Assembly: GCF_002355855.1 (NCBI RefSeq)
Contig: NZ_AP017655.1
Span: forward strand, 1,612,001-1,676,000
DNA from: Sphingobium cloacae
Lineage (GTDB): Bacteria; Pseudomonadota; Alphaproteobacteria; Sphingomonadales; Sphingomonadaceae
Direction of reading: 5' to 3'
DNA length: 64,000 nucleotides
Position numbers and translations under genes: made by a program. Of this stretch, positions 9,332-18,302 are shown one piece after another. Under the pieces are notes generated by a model, which saw nothing but the letters and a program-made list of their open reading frames with translations, did not search any database and was not told the origin of the DNA. Numbering within the stretch: the stretch's first letter is position 1; each line of letters begins with the position of its first letter.

Positions 9332-9483
9332 AATGTTTTCAAACTCCCTTGGTGATTATACCGGATAAGGGCCACCGGGCTGGTCCGCCTCGGACGCTGC
9401 CTGCGCGATGCCCTTCCATGCCGGCGATGGCGACCCGGAGCGAGCCGCCATCGCGTGGCTATCAATGGACCAGGCGAACCCGC

Positions 9484-9966
9484 TCAATCATAAAGCGGCG
9501 CCAGTTCGATCGGATCGGCCTGGCCTTCGTTCTGCGCCAGTTCCTCGATCGCCTTGCCGCCTTCGGGATCGACCACCTGCGCGACGACCTCGAGCATGTG
9601 CCCATCCGGATCGAAGAAATAGATGCCCACCGACACGCCGTGATCGAGAATTTCGTGCACACGCACATTCTTCTCAAGGAAACGGGCATAGACGCGCCTC
9701 AGATCCTCCAGGCTCTGCTCACTGTCGAGCTCGAGCGCGACATGCTCGATCTCCTTGCCCTTGGGCGCGTCCTCCGTGGTCGGGAACAGGGCAATATCGT
9801 GATCATGGACCCCAAAGGTCAGGAACACGCCGCCCACATAGGGGCCGCCATTGACCCGGGCGACGATCTCCATGCCGAGCACATCCTTGTACCAGGCTGC
9901 CGACGCTTCGGGATCCTTCACATAAAGAACGAGATGCGCAATGCGCCGAATCTTCGGGGTGAACAT
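9484..9966 (-). CDS. VOC-superfamily protein (glyoxalase/extradiol dioxygenase-like)
   Basis: A 160-residue single-domain vicinal-oxygen-chelate protein made of two beta-alpha-beta-beta-beta modules. Likely metal ligands are the His in RRIAHLVLYV, the His in EIEHVALEL and the Glu in GHMLEV. Ring-cleaving extradiol dioxygenases of this superfamily are usually two-domain proteins of about 300 residues, so a glyoxalase, isomerase or unusual small dioxygenase is possible. The ATG at 9966 has AAGGAAGG upstream and is preferred to one six codons earlier. Its position between the aldehyde dehydrogenase and the hydrolase supports a catabolic role. Confidence 0.8.
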   Translation of the reverse strand: MFTPKIRRIAHLVLYVKDPEASAAWYKDVLGMEIVARVNGGPYVGGVFLTFGVHDHDIALFPTTEDAPKGKEIEHVALELDSEQSLEDLRRVYARFLEKNVRVHEILDHGVSVGIYFFDPDGHMLEVVAQVVDPEGGKAIEELAQNEGQADPIELAPLYD

Positions 9967-10002
9967 TGAACCTTCCTTATCCATCTCTCCAACGGGCCCG
10001 CC

Positions 10003-11520
10003 TCAGGTCAGGTTGACCCACACGCTCTTGACTTCACTGTAGAGCTCCATGGCCTGACGCCCATGCTCGCGTCCCCAGCCAGACTGCTTGAAGCCGCCGA
10101 AGGGCGTGGCGGGATCGACCAGGTTGAAGCAGTTCACCCAGACCGTGCCCGCCTTGACCGCGCCGGCAATCCGATGCGCGCTCTTCAGGTCGTTCGTCCA
10201 GACGCCCGCCGAAAGACCGAATTCGGAATCATTGGCCTGCGTCACCAGATCCTCGGCATCCGACCAGGACAGGGCGCTCAGAACCGGGCCGAAAATCTCT
10301 TCGCGCACGATCCGCATGTCCGCCTTGGCGTCACCCAGGATCGTCGGCTGGAAAAAATATCCCTGGTTCAAATCCGCCGGCCGCTGGCCGCCGTACAGAA
10401 GCCGCGCACCCTCGCTGGTGCCGATGTCGACATAGCTGCTCACCCGGTCCCACTGCTCTTGCGAAATCAGCGGTCCGAACGTCACGCCCTCGTCAAGACC
10501 GTTGCCGATCTTGAAGGTCTCCGCCTGCGCCGCGATCGCATCGAGGAGCTGGTCGTAGCAGGATTCATGGGCATAGAGACGGGACCCGGCCGTGCAGGTC
10601 TGCCCCTGGTTGAAGAATATCCCCTGCGCGATCGAGGCGGCCGCAGCGTTGAGGTCCGCATCGGGCAGAACGATCTGGGGCGACTTGCCGCCCAGTTCCA
10701 GGGAAACCTTCTTCAGATTGCCCGAAGCGGCGCGCACGATCGCCTTGCCGACTTCGGTGGAGCCAGTGAAGGCGACCTTGTCGACATCCGGATGCTCGAC
10801 AAGCGCCGCGCCTGCCTCGCCAAAGCCCGTGACGACATTGATGATGCCCGCCGGGAAACCGGCCTCCAGCGCAAGCTCGCCCAACCGCAGCGCGGTAAGC
10901 GGGGTCTGCTCGGCAGGCTTGAGGACAACGGCGCAGCCGGCGGCGACAGCAGGCGCGATCTTCCACGCGGCCATCGACATCGGATAGTTCCAGGGCACGA
11001 TCAGGCCCGCCACGCCGACCGGCTCGCGCGTCGTATAATTCAGGATCTGCGCGCCACCGCGTGGCGAAACGGGCAGGGTTTCGCCGCCGAACTTGGTCGG
11101 CCAGCCCGCGAAGTAGCGGAACGTCTTGATCGAACCTTCGATCTCGACGAGCCGCGTCAAGCTTGCCGGCTTGCCGTTGTCGAGACATTCCAGAACGGCC
11201 AGTTCATGCGCATCGCGCTCGATCAGGTCGGCCAGCCGATACAGCAGCATCGAACGATCGTTGGCGCTCATGCGACGCCATGCCGGATCTTCGAACGCGC
11301 GGCGAGCCGCCTTGACCGCGCGATCGATATCCGCCGCGTCGCCCTGCGCGACTTGACACAACTCCTCGCCCGTTGCCGGATTGATCGTGGCGAAAGTCCG
11401 CCCCGACAGCGATTCGACCAGTTGTCCGTCAATCAGAAGCTTGCGCGGAGACCTGCTGATCGAATCAATCAGCGCCGCCGCGACCTTGCGAGGGGGTTCA
11501 ATTGCAGAAAATGCGGTCAT
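10003..11520 (-). CDS. NAD(P)-dependent aldehyde dehydrogenase
   Basis: A full-length 505-residue aldehyde dehydrogenase. Glu275 in LELGG and Cys309 in NQGQTCTAG are the general base and nucleophile; FTGSTEVG is the cofactor loop. Length and motifs fit the betaine/aromatic aldehyde dehydrogenase group. It is the first gene of a co-directional run that ends at 4135, and its start faces the divergent hydratase gene, so the interval 11521-11684 should contain both promoters. Substrate not determinable; a semialdehyde from ring cleavage is plausible. Confidence 0.9.
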   Translation of the reverse strand: MTAFSAIEPPRKVAAALIDSISRSPRKLLIDGQLVESLSGRTFATINPATGEELCQVAQGDAADIDRAVKAARRAFEDPAWRRMSANDRSMLLYRLADLIERDAHELAVLECLDNGKPASLTRLVEIEGSIKTFRYFAGWPTKFGGETLPVSPRGGAQILNYTTREPVGVAGLIVPWNYPMSMAAWKIAPAVAAGCAVVLKPAEQTPLTALRLGELALEAGFPAGIINVVTGFGEAGAALVEHPDVDKVAFTGSTEVGKAIVRAASGNLKKVSLELGGKSPQIVLPDADLNAAAASIAQGIFFNQGQTCTAGSRLYAHESCYDQLLDAIAAQAETFKIGNGLDEGVTFGPLISQEQWDRVSSYVDIGTSEGARLLYGGQRPADLNQGYFFQPTILGDAKADMRIVREEIFGPVLSALSWSDAEDLVTQANDSEFGLSAGVWTNDLKSAHRIAGAVKAGTVWVNCFNLVDPATPFGGFKQSGWGREHGRQAMELYSEVKSVWVNLT

Positions 11521-11684
11521 CCTGTCGCTCCAACCATGCCCAAACTCCGTGGGCCGCCACCTTGTTTTTCTTTACATAGACGATTCTATTTCGTGAAACA
11601 ATACAGAGTTTATGAGGGTAACTGTTGCATCCACTTAACAATCCGTGCAATCTGAATCCTGCGAGAGGACGATTGTTGGAGCAT
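11521..11684. promoter_or_regulatory. Divergent promoter region of the catabolic operon
   Basis: This 164-base, locally AT-rich interval separates the leftward aldehyde-dehydrogenase run from the rightward hydratase-SDR pair. It contains CTTTACATAGACG and a TTGCATCCACTTAAC stretch, but no strong operator palindrome that I can see. Promoter activity is inferred from gene orientation. Confidence 0.4.
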
Positions 11685-12467
11685 ATGGTGGTTGATCCGA
11701 TTCTTTCAGACTTGGCACAGGGACTCGCGGCTGCGCGCGCGAACGAGCGGAGCTTGCCGCTTGAATCGCGGGAGCTTACGCCAGAGCAAGCCTATGACGT
11801 GCAGGCGGAAACGGCGGCGCTCGTGGGGGAAAGCATCGCAGCGTACAAGATCGGCCTGACGACGCCCGGCGCGCGCAAGGCCATGGCCTGGGATGCGCCG
11901 ATCGTCGGCCGGCTGGGCACGAGCGACCTCATGCAATCGCCTGCCAGCCTCAACGCGGGAGGATTTCAAAGATTTGCCGAAGCGGAGCTTCTGTTCGAGA
12001 TCGGCGAAGATTTCGACGCTGGCGACGCCCCGTTCTCGGAGGCCGACGTCGCCGGGAAAATCGCGGGCCTCTTCGCCGGGATCGAATTATGCGCGTCCCG
12101 CTACGAACAAGAAGACGTCACGATCGCCGAACTGATCGCGGACAACAGCAACGCGGACAAGCTGGTCGTCGGCGACCGGCTCGCCACGGGCTGGGACCAG
12201 CGCTTTGCGGCGCTGCCGGTGACCCTTGTCCGCAACGGCCACGATCCGGTCTCCGGATCGACATCCCTGGTATTCGATAATCCGCTGAAATCTGTCACCT
12301 GGCTGGCGAACTGGCTCGCCGCGCGGGGTGAAGGCCTGATGCGCGGGCAGATCGTCGCGAGCGGCAGCTGCACCGGCATCACCGAACTGGACGGGGATGA
12401 GCAGTTGATCGCCGAATTCGGCGATCTCGGCACCGCGTCCGCAATCATCGCGCCTAAGCGCCGCTAA
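11685..12467 (+). CDS. 2-keto-4-pentenoate hydratase-like enzyme (FAH superfamily)
   Basis: A 260-residue protein of the MhpD/HsaE type, which adds water to 2-hydroxypenta-2,4-dienoates made after ring cleavage. The FAEAELLFEIG segment supplies the metal-binding Glu pair (about residues 99 and 101), and GIELC, NSNADKLVVGD and ASGSCTG segments match the family. I start at the ATG 11685, which has GGAG nearby; a TTG at 11625 would add 20 residues with no family resemblance. Together with the hydrolase and VOC genes across the divergent promoter, it suggests a meta-cleavage-like route. Decarboxylase relatives (HpaG/DmpH) look alike. Confidence 0.85.
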   Translation: MVVDPILSDLAQGLAAARANERSLPLESRELTPEQAYDVQAETAALVGESIAAYKIGLTTPGARKAMAWDAPIVGRLGTSDLMQSPASLNAGGFQRFAEAELLFEIGEDFDAGDAPFSEADVAGKIAGLFAGIELCASRYEQEDVTIAELIADNSNADKLVVGDRLATGWDQRFAALPVTLVRNGHDPVSGSTSLVFDNPLKSVTWLANWLAARGEGLMRGQIVASGSCTGITELDGDEQLIAEFGDLGTASAIIAPKRR

Positions 12468-12481
12468 ATGGAGGAGAGTTT

Positions 12482-13285
12482 ATGAGTTTCGATCTTGGGG
12501 TATCCGGAAAAGTCGCCATCATTACCGGCGGCAGCGTCGGCATCGGCAAGGAAACCGCGCGCAAACTGGCCCGGGCCGGTGCGAAGGTCGTGATCGCGGC
12601 GCGCACGCAGGCGACGCTCGAGGCGGCGGCCGAGGAACTCCGGAACGACACGGGCGGCGAGGTCGTGGCCATCACGATCGACACCACCGACATGACCTCG
12701 GTGCGGGCCGCGGTGGATGAAACCGTCCGCCGCTTCGGCGGTCTCCACATCCTCGTAAACTGCGCGGCTGCGCCGGGCGGGCTGGTGCGCAACGCCATCG
12801 AAGAAGCCGACGAAGATGCCCTGCTGCTCGACCTCAATACCAAGCTGCTGGGCTATTTCCGCATGTGCAAGGCGTGCGTCCCGCATATGCGCAAGGCGCA
12901 GTGGGGCCGGATCATCAACGTGGGCGGCCTGACGGCCCGTTGCACCGAAGCGTTGAGCGGCATGCGCAACACCGCGCTCGTGCATCTGACGAAGACGCTT
13001 TCGGACGAAGTCGGCCGGGACGGCATCACCGTCAATATCATTCATCCCGGCGTGACGCGCACCGAGCATATCGAAAGCTGGTTCCAGGAAATGGCCCGCG
13101 ACGAAGGGACGACGTTCGAAGCGATCGTCGAGCGGGAGGCCGCTGGGCCGGCCGCGCTTCGCCGCATGCTGGAAGTCGCGGAAGTCGCCGATCCCATCGT
13201 ATTCCTGGCGTCCGCGCCGGCGAGCGGCATCACCGGGGAATCGATCGCCGTCGATGGCGGCCTCTCCCGCGCGGTCTTCCTCTGA
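12482..13285 (+). CDS. SDR-fold protein with atypical active site (second copy)
   Basis: A 267-residue SDR-fold protein with TGGSVGIG at about residues 15-22, NCAA at about 93 and GESIAVDGG near the end. It parallels the protein at 5256-6053: the YxxxK region reads SGMRN (Ser159 and Asn163 in the Tyr and Lys positions) and the catalytic Ser position is Gly. A GGAG ribosome site precedes the ATG and the gene follows the hydratase by 14 bases, so the two form an operon ending at a strong hairpin. Function beyond nucleotide binding is unknown. Confidence 0.85.
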   Translation: MSFDLGVSGKVAIITGGSVGIGKETARKLARAGAKVVIAARTQATLEAAAEELRNDTGGEVVAITIDTTDMTSVRAAVDETVRRFGGLHILVNCAAAPGGLVRNAIEEADEDALLLDLNTKLLGYFRMCKACVPHMRKAQWGRIINVGGLTARCTEALSGMRNTALVHLTKTLSDEVGRDGITVNIIHPGVTRTEHIESWFQEMARDEGTTFEAIVEREAAGPAALRRMLEVAEVADPIVFLASAPASGITGESIAVDGGLSRAVFL

Positions 13286-13293
13286 GTTCATCT

Positions 13294-13329
13294 CCGGCAG
13301 CGATCGCGATCGCTGCCGGCCCTTTTTGC
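13294..13329 (+). terminator. Rho-independent terminator after the second SDR gene
   Basis: A perfect 26-base palindrome at 13294-13319 (CCGGCAGCGATCG and its complement) is followed within a few bases by five T residues at 13325-13329. It lies 9 bases after the SDR stop and separates that operon from the acetyltransferase. Confidence 0.85.
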
Positions 13330-13371
13330 CGGCAGGCATCGATATTGCCATGTTCGGGGAGAACCGGGGCC

Positions 13372-13833
13372 ATGACGAAGCTGACCACGCGGCGGGCTGC
13401 ACCTGGCGACCTTGAATCCCTGGCGTTTCTGTTCGATGCCTATCGCGCATTCTATCGGCGCCCCTCCGACATCGATCAGGCTAGGGCCTTTATCGGGTCG
13501 CGCCTCGAAAATCATGATTCCGTCATCCTTGTCGCCGAGGACCCGGCTGGAGAAATCTCTGGCTTTTGCCAGCTCTATCGCAGCCTTTGTTCCGTAGAGG
13601 GCGGCCCGATCTACATTGTGTACGACCTGTTCGTACGCCCCGCGGCGCGGAGATCAGGGGCTGGCCAGGCCCTTTTGCGGGCGGCGGAGCAATATGCGTT
13701 CGATCATGACGCGATCCGCATGGACCTGCGGACAGAGAAGTCCAATTTCCCCGCGCAGAAGCTCTACGAAGCGCATGGGTGGATTCAGGATCAGCGTTTC
13801 TTCGGCTACAGCAAGCAGCCGGCACGTCCATAA
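13372..13833 (+). CDS. GNAT family N-acetyltransferase
   Basis: A 153-residue Gcn5-related acetyltransferase. The acetyl-CoA binding segment is RPAARRSGAGQALL, preceded by the strand IYIVYDLFV and followed by the LYEAHGW motif typical of the family's C-terminal part. The ATG at 13372 gives the usual domain length. Acceptor unknown; amines, amino acids or protein N-termini are all possible. It sits between the SDR terminator and an MFS exporter, with 49 bases to the exporter start, so the two may be linked. Confidence 0.8.
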   Translation: MTKLTTRRAAPGDLESLAFLFDAYRAFYRRPSDIDQARAFIGSRLENHDSVILVAEDPAGEISGFCQLYRSLCSVEGGPIYIVYDLFVRPAARRSGAGQALLRAAEQYAFDHDAIRMDLRTEKSNFPAQKLYEAHGWIQDQRFFGYSKQPARP

Positions 13834-13882
13834 CCGCCACGGTTCAACCCCAATTTCAGGAAGGCGGGCAATCCGCGATCCG

Positions 13883-15058
13883 ATGCATACCGCCAGTCCT
13901 GTTCCTCCACGGCCCGTGAAACAGTTGGCCGCTCTGGCTGTGGGCGCTTTCGCCATCGGCCTGGGGTCCTTCGTCGTGATCGGCGCGCTGGACGAGATCG
14001 CCCGCGCCCTCGCCGTCACGCCTCGCGCGGCGGGATGGATCATTTCGGCTTATGCGCTCTGCTACGCCGTTTCCGCGCCGATCAGCGCGCTCCTGTTCGC
14101 CCGCGCCAACCGCCGCACGCTCCTGATCCTGGCCTTGAGCATGTTCACGCTTGGGAATCTCGTCTGCATCCTCGCCGATAATCTCGCGACGCTCATCACG
14201 GGGCATATCGTCTTCGCGCTCGGCGCCGCGATGTTCACGCCGACCGCGGCGTCGCTGGCGACTGAACTCATGGGCCCCGGCCGCAAGGGCCTCGCGCTTT
14301 CCTTCGTCTATGGCGGCATGACCGTCTCGCAAGCGGCGGGCGTACCGATCACGACCTGGATCGCACAGACCAGCGGATGGCGATATGCATTCGTCATCGT
14401 GCTCGGTTTCGGCCTCCTGGCCGTCAGCCTGCTGCTCAGCCAGGCCCCGAAGCCGCAAGCGCCCACCGCCCCCGGTCCCCGATGGAGGTTGCCCTCGACG
14501 ATCCCATGGCCGATCGTCGGGCTGCTGGCGACGAGCTTCCTGATCGTCGTTTCCGATTTCACGGTCTATTCCTATGTCAGCGTCATTCTCTCGGACACAT
14601 GGCTGGGCGCCATGAAGGTGCTGCCCCTTGTCCTGCTCGCTTTCGGCGTCGGAGCCATCATCGGCAACGTGGCGACCGGCCTTCTCACCGACAGGATAGG
14701 CCCGACGATCGTCCTCCTGGGCGCCGTGGCGGTCCAGACCCTTCTTCTGATCCTGATGATCCTGTGCCGGCACCAGGGCGCCGTCGCCCTCGCGATCGGT
14801 TTTGGCTGGGGCGTCGCCAGTTACATGTATCTGGTGCCGATCCAGCATCGGCTCCTGAGCCGAGCGCCCGACGCTCAGCCGCTGGTCCTGGCGATGAACG
14901 GTTCCCTCGTCCAGGGGGGCGTGGCCGTCGGCGCAGCGGTGGGCGGGGCTGCGATGGAGAGCGGCGGAATGAGCCTGCTCGCCTGGGTGGCGGCCTTGAT
15001 CGCGCTGGCCGCCTTCCTGACCGCCGCGGCATTTGTACGCAAACGGGCCGATGAATGA
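13883..15058 (+). CDS. MFS transporter (AraJ/DHA1-like)
   Basis: A 391-residue, 12-helix major facilitator protein resembling the AraJ/PbuE type of proton-driven exporters. The first helices read AVGAFAIGLGSFVVIG and the loop between helices 2 and 3 carries FARANRRTLL; a second half begins near IPWPIVGLLATSFLIV. The ATG at 13883 is chosen because it starts just before the first helix. It acts in the inner membrane. Substrate unknown; it could export a toxic intermediate or drug. Confidence 0.85.
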   Translation: MHTASPVPPRPVKQLAALAVGAFAIGLGSFVVIGALDEIARALAVTPRAAGWIISAYALCYAVSAPISALLFARANRRTLLILALSMFTLGNLVCILADNLATLITGHIVFALGAAMFTPTAASLATELMGPGRKGLALSFVYGGMTVSQAAGVPITTWIAQTSGWRYAFVIVLGFGLLAVSLLLSQAPKPQAPTAPGPRWRLPSTIPWPIVGLLATSFLIVVSDFTVYSYVSVILSDTWLGAMKVLPLVLLAFGVGAIIGNVATGLLTDRIGPTIVLLGAVAVQTLLLILMILCRHQGAVALAIGFGWGVASYMYLVPIQHRLLSRAPDAQPLVLAMNGSLVQGGVAVGAAVGGAAMESGGMSLLAWVAALIALAAFLTAAAFVRKRADE

Positions 15059-15167
15059 CGGGCGGGGAGCTGTTTCAACGATGCCCGATAACGCTGCGCA
15101 ACCGTAAAAAACATGACTTATGCCGCAGCCTTCGTCTTGTCTGGCGCCAATCAACAAGGAGGTAAGG

Positions 15168-16214
15168 GTGCAAACCGAGGCAAGCCTTTCCAACGGATTC
15201 CAGATCGCAGGCCAGACATCGCCACAGCCGCTCCCGGCGAAGCCCGTTCGTCCGCTCCCGGTATATGATTTTCTCGGGCACAAGCATGACGATCATGCGC
15301 GGCGGACCCGGTGGGTTCTGGCGCTGTGCGCCGGGATGATGATCCTGGAGATCACGGGCGGCCTGCTCTTCGGCTCGATGGCGCTGCTGACGGACGGGCT
15401 TCACATGGGCACGCATGCGGGCGTGATGTTGATCGCGGCGGGCGCCTACCGCTTCGCGCGGCGGCGCGTGGGCGATCCCACCTTCGCATTCGGCACGGGG
15501 AAGGTCGGCGATCTTGCCGCTTTTGCAAGCGCGGTGGTGCTGGGCGCGACGGCGGTCATGATTGTGATCGAAAGTATAGAGCGCATCCTCAATCCGGTGG
15601 CGATATCGTTCCGGGAGGCCATCCCGATCGCCGTCCTCGGCCTTATCGTGAACCTCATTTCCATATGGCTGTTGCACGATCATCATGCTCATGAGCACGA
15701 GCATCCACATGGTCACGAGCATGAGCATGAGCATCATGCCGCGCATGGCGACCATGGCGCGCATCGGGGACATCATCACGATCACAACCTGCGCGCGGCC
15801 TATATCCACGTCCTCGCCGATGCCGCGGTCGGTCTTCTCGCCATTATCGGCCTGTCCCTCGGTTGGGCGCTAGGCTGGCTTTGGCTCGATCCGGCGATGG
15901 CGCTGCTCGGCGCTTGCCTGATCCTCAGCTGGGCGTTTTCCCTGGTGCGCGCGACGGGCAACGTCCTTCTCGATCGCGTGCCCGACCCGGAACTCGCAGC
16001 CACCATCCGGTGCCGTCTGGAACAGGAAGGGGTGGAAGTGGAGGATCTGCATTTCTGGCGCCTGGGACCGGGACATCATGGCCTCGTCGCGGCGCTCTCC
16101 GCCTCCTCGCCCCAAAGCCCCGCGACATACCGGGATCAATTATCGGGGATTCCGACACTCAGCCATGTCGTCATCCAGGTCGAACGGAAAGGGGACGAGG
16201 ACAGCTTTCTCTGA
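15168..16214 (+). CDS. Cation diffusion facilitator with His-rich loop (DmeF-like)
   Basis: A 348-residue zinc/cobalt/nickel efflux protein of the CDF family with six membrane helices. LLTDGLHMGTHAG in helix 2 and HVLADAAVG in helix 5 carry the transport-site His and Asp residues. Between helices 4 and 5 lies a loop of about 35 residues rich in His, Glu and Gly, common in DmeF proteins as a metal buffer. The GTG at 15168 is chosen because AAGGAGG lies 5 bases upstream; the ATG at 15120 has no such site. No DmeR-type repressor gene is adjacent. Confidence 0.85.
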   Translation: MQTEASLSNGFQIAGQTSPQPLPAKPVRPLPVYDFLGHKHDDHARRTRWVLALCAGMMILEITGGLLFGSMALLTDGLHMGTHAGVMLIAAGAYRFARRRVGDPTFAFGTGKVGDLAAFASAVVLGATAVMIVIESIERILNPVAISFREAIPIAVLGLIVNLISIWLLHDHHAHEHEHPHGHEHEHEHHAAHGDHGAHRGHHHDHNLRAAYIHVLADAAVGLLAIIGLSLGWALGWLWLDPAMALLGACLILSWAFSLVRATGNVLLDRVPDPELAATIRCRLEQEGVEVEDLHFWRLGPGHHGLVAALSASSPQSPATYRDQLSGIPTLSHVVIQVERKGDEDSFL

Positions 16215-16293
16215 AACCTTGCCCATGTGGCAGATCCACCAGAACAATGGCGGGTTTGTCGCGGCCCGCGCGCCTGCATGGCCAGCGCCCGCG

Positions 16294-17121
16294 CTAAGCC
16301 ACTACGCGCAACGCATCGCCAGAACGCACCCAGATGCGATTACGCCGCAACCGCTCGGCCTCTGAAAGAAGGGGACAGCTCACGCAAAACTCCTTGCGCG
16401 GCCCCTTGTGGTAGAGACAGCAGGCGGCCCGCTTCTGGCAGACTTCACTGCGCGCGCCCACATGGACGTCATAGAAATCCGGCGCCGCCGCCGCGATCTC
16501 CGTGTCGAGCGCCAGCAATTGCCTCGCCTCGGCGACGGCCGCGTCGCGGCGGCCGAGCCGTTGGCCGATAGCGGCAAACTGCGCCATCCATGACGAGACG
16601 ATCATCGCCCACAAGGCGCGGCGCGAATAACGCGACCAGCCGTGCTGGCTTGCGACAAGAGGTTCGCTGAAAGCCAACAGAGCCTCCAGCAATAGCCTGC
16701 GGCCTTCCTCTTCATCGGCCGGCACGACGATCCGCGCTTCCCGCACCCAGAGCGCCTCGACAAGCGTCATGGAAGAGAATTTCAGCCCGAAATCCCCGAT
16801 CTGCGGCACGACACGGCCATGCAGCCACGCGCCGATCAGAAAACCGGCGGCCCAGCCGTGCCGCAGCAACAGCGATGCCGAAACCGCGCGCCGGTTTGCA
16901 CCGAAACCAAGCGCCGCCATGCGCGCATTCAACGCCGCGAGCGGTCCGCTGTCCGGCTGGCACAGCATGTCCCGGTCCAGCCACCCATCGCGGTCTTCAG
17001 GCAAGGTCTCGATCCGCAAGGCGTCCAGAACGGGACGCAGCCTTGTCCGAAGCTCGGCAAGAGTGACATCCTCTTGCGGGAATGGCGCACATCCGACGCT
17101 CCGGACGGCGGATGCCCTCAC
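16294..17121 (-). CDS. FhuF-like ferric-siderophore reductase
   Basis: A 275-residue protein with the hallmark 2Fe-2S motif of FhuF at its C-terminus: Cys234-Cys235, ten residues, Cys246, two residues, Cys249. FhuF proteins reduce ferric siderophores in the cytoplasm to release iron. The GTG start overlaps the TGA stop of the upstream gene (GTGA), so the two are translationally coupled. No siderophore uptake gene is adjacent, but TonB receptors are present elsewhere in the window. Confidence 0.8.
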   Translation of the reverse strand: MRASAVRSVGCAPFPQEDVTLAELRTRLRPVLDALRIETLPEDRDGWLDRDMLCQPDSGPLAALNARMAALGFGANRRAVSASLLLRHGWAAGFLIGAWLHGRVVPQIGDFGLKFSSMTLVEALWVREARIVVPADEEEGRRLLLEALLAFSEPLVASQHGWSRYSRRALWAMIVSSWMAQFAAIGQRLGRRDAAVAEARQLLALDTEIAAAAPDFYDVHVGARSEVCQKRAACCLYHKGPRKEFCVSCPLLSEAERLRRNRIWVRSGDALRVVA

Positions 17122-17702
17122 GCCGCTTCAGCCCGGACGAATCCGCGGCCCGTTTCATCAAACATGTCTGGCCCCGCACCCGCATAGCGCCTCATCACGT
17201 CGCGCCACATCGTCAACCGGCTGAAATCGGGTTCGGCCGCAATCTGGTCGGGGCCCGCCAGAAAGGGATTGTCGAAATAGATCGACAGCATCGGCCGACC
17301 CGCGCCGTCCCGCAGCTCGAAGCCCCAGCTGTTCGGCGCCCCCTCCCTGTCGAGAGAACGAAAGAGATGCGCCTCGCCCGGCATCCGCTCCCGCCCTTCC
17401 GGCGTGTCCGGCATGGCCCCTGGACCAAGACACAGATGAAAATGCGGCCCGCCAAAACCGATGGTGAGATAGCCCGCATCATATTCGAACCGGTCGGGCG
17501 GGCATGGACATGTCCATTCATAAGCCACGCCCGCCAGGATCGGACCATAAGTCAGCCGGTTCCAGTAGCGGCTGAAAATATCCGTCAGGAAATGCCGAAG
17601 AGAGGCCGGATCCGTGGCAAGATTCCAGCGATGCGTTATTTCGCGCCCCTGGGAGTCCCGAACCACATGAGGCTCAATCCCGCTGACCTCGATCATGCTC
17701 AT
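17118..17702 (-). CDS. Uncharacterised protein coupled to the FhuF-like reductase
   Basis: A 194-residue soluble protein that I do not recognise. It has no signal peptide or membrane segment. Visible features are a WTCPCPPDRF segment with a Cys pair, a GFGGPHFHLCLGPG segment with two His and a Cys that could bind metal, and a C-terminal RYAGAGPDMFDE helix. Its stop overlaps the FhuF-like start, which implies a joint role in iron or siderophore handling. Confidence 0.7.
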   Translation of the reverse strand: MSMIEVSGIEPHVVRDSQGREITHRWNLATDPASLRHFLTDIFSRYWNRLTYGPILAGVAYEWTCPCPPDRFEYDAGYLTIGFGGPHFHLCLGPGAMPDTPEGRERMPGEAHLFRSLDREGAPNSWGFELRDGAGRPMLSIYFDNPFLAGPDQIAAEPDFSRLTMWRDVMRRYAGAGPDMFDETGRGFVRAEAA

Positions 17703-18302
17703 CCTCTCTCACTTCCTTATTCTATTTCTCGCCTCGCTCCGCCAGTCATCGCGGCGGGCGCCATGATGGATCGATGTTTCACAGACAACTCCTCAGTCTC
17801 TCTCCCCATCCACGGACAGGCTGCTGCGACGCGAAACTTCCGCGCGCGGTTCATCAGCGTTTCAACCGATGTCCAGTGCAGGATAAGGGACCGGATTTAT
17901 CGTCAGAACTTACGGAAAATCGGGTGCCAACGCCCGATCTTTACCGTTGAGGAGCCGTTACCCGTGCCGTTAATGAAACGGGCCGAAATGCACGGGCCTC
18001 CTGGCCGGAAAGGCTGGCCCGGAAGCAACCTCCATCGAAATGTTACGGAAGGGACCGGAACCACTTTTGACCTGTTCCATCGGAGCCCCCCCGCCCGCAC
18101 GCTGTTCCGGCCTTATCGCACGGAGGCCCGTCAGGCCGGGCGGCATGTCCCGGCCATATCGCGAAAGCCGCGTTGCTTCTGCCGGGCGCGGCCATTATCA
18201 TGACGGCAATCCCGGCACAGCCGCATGACATCCGTTGTGTAGGCATAGCCAGCGCCCCGGATGCCGGCCCGCCATTTCGTCCCAAGATGACAGGGTAAGA
18301 TC
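17703..18302. other. 600-base intergenic region without a recognised gene
   Basis: Between the divergent FhuF-like pair and the GST gene I see no credible coding sequence, tRNA or long repeat. It should hold promoters for both sides. An AT-richer patch at about 17710-17730 is the best place for the leftward promoter. I could not identify a Fur box with confidence. Confidence 0.5.

Noticed and set aside
15685..15790. Repeated CATGAGCA-like units
   Set aside because: These encode the His-rich loop of the CDF transporter and are explained by the protein, not by a DNA repeat.
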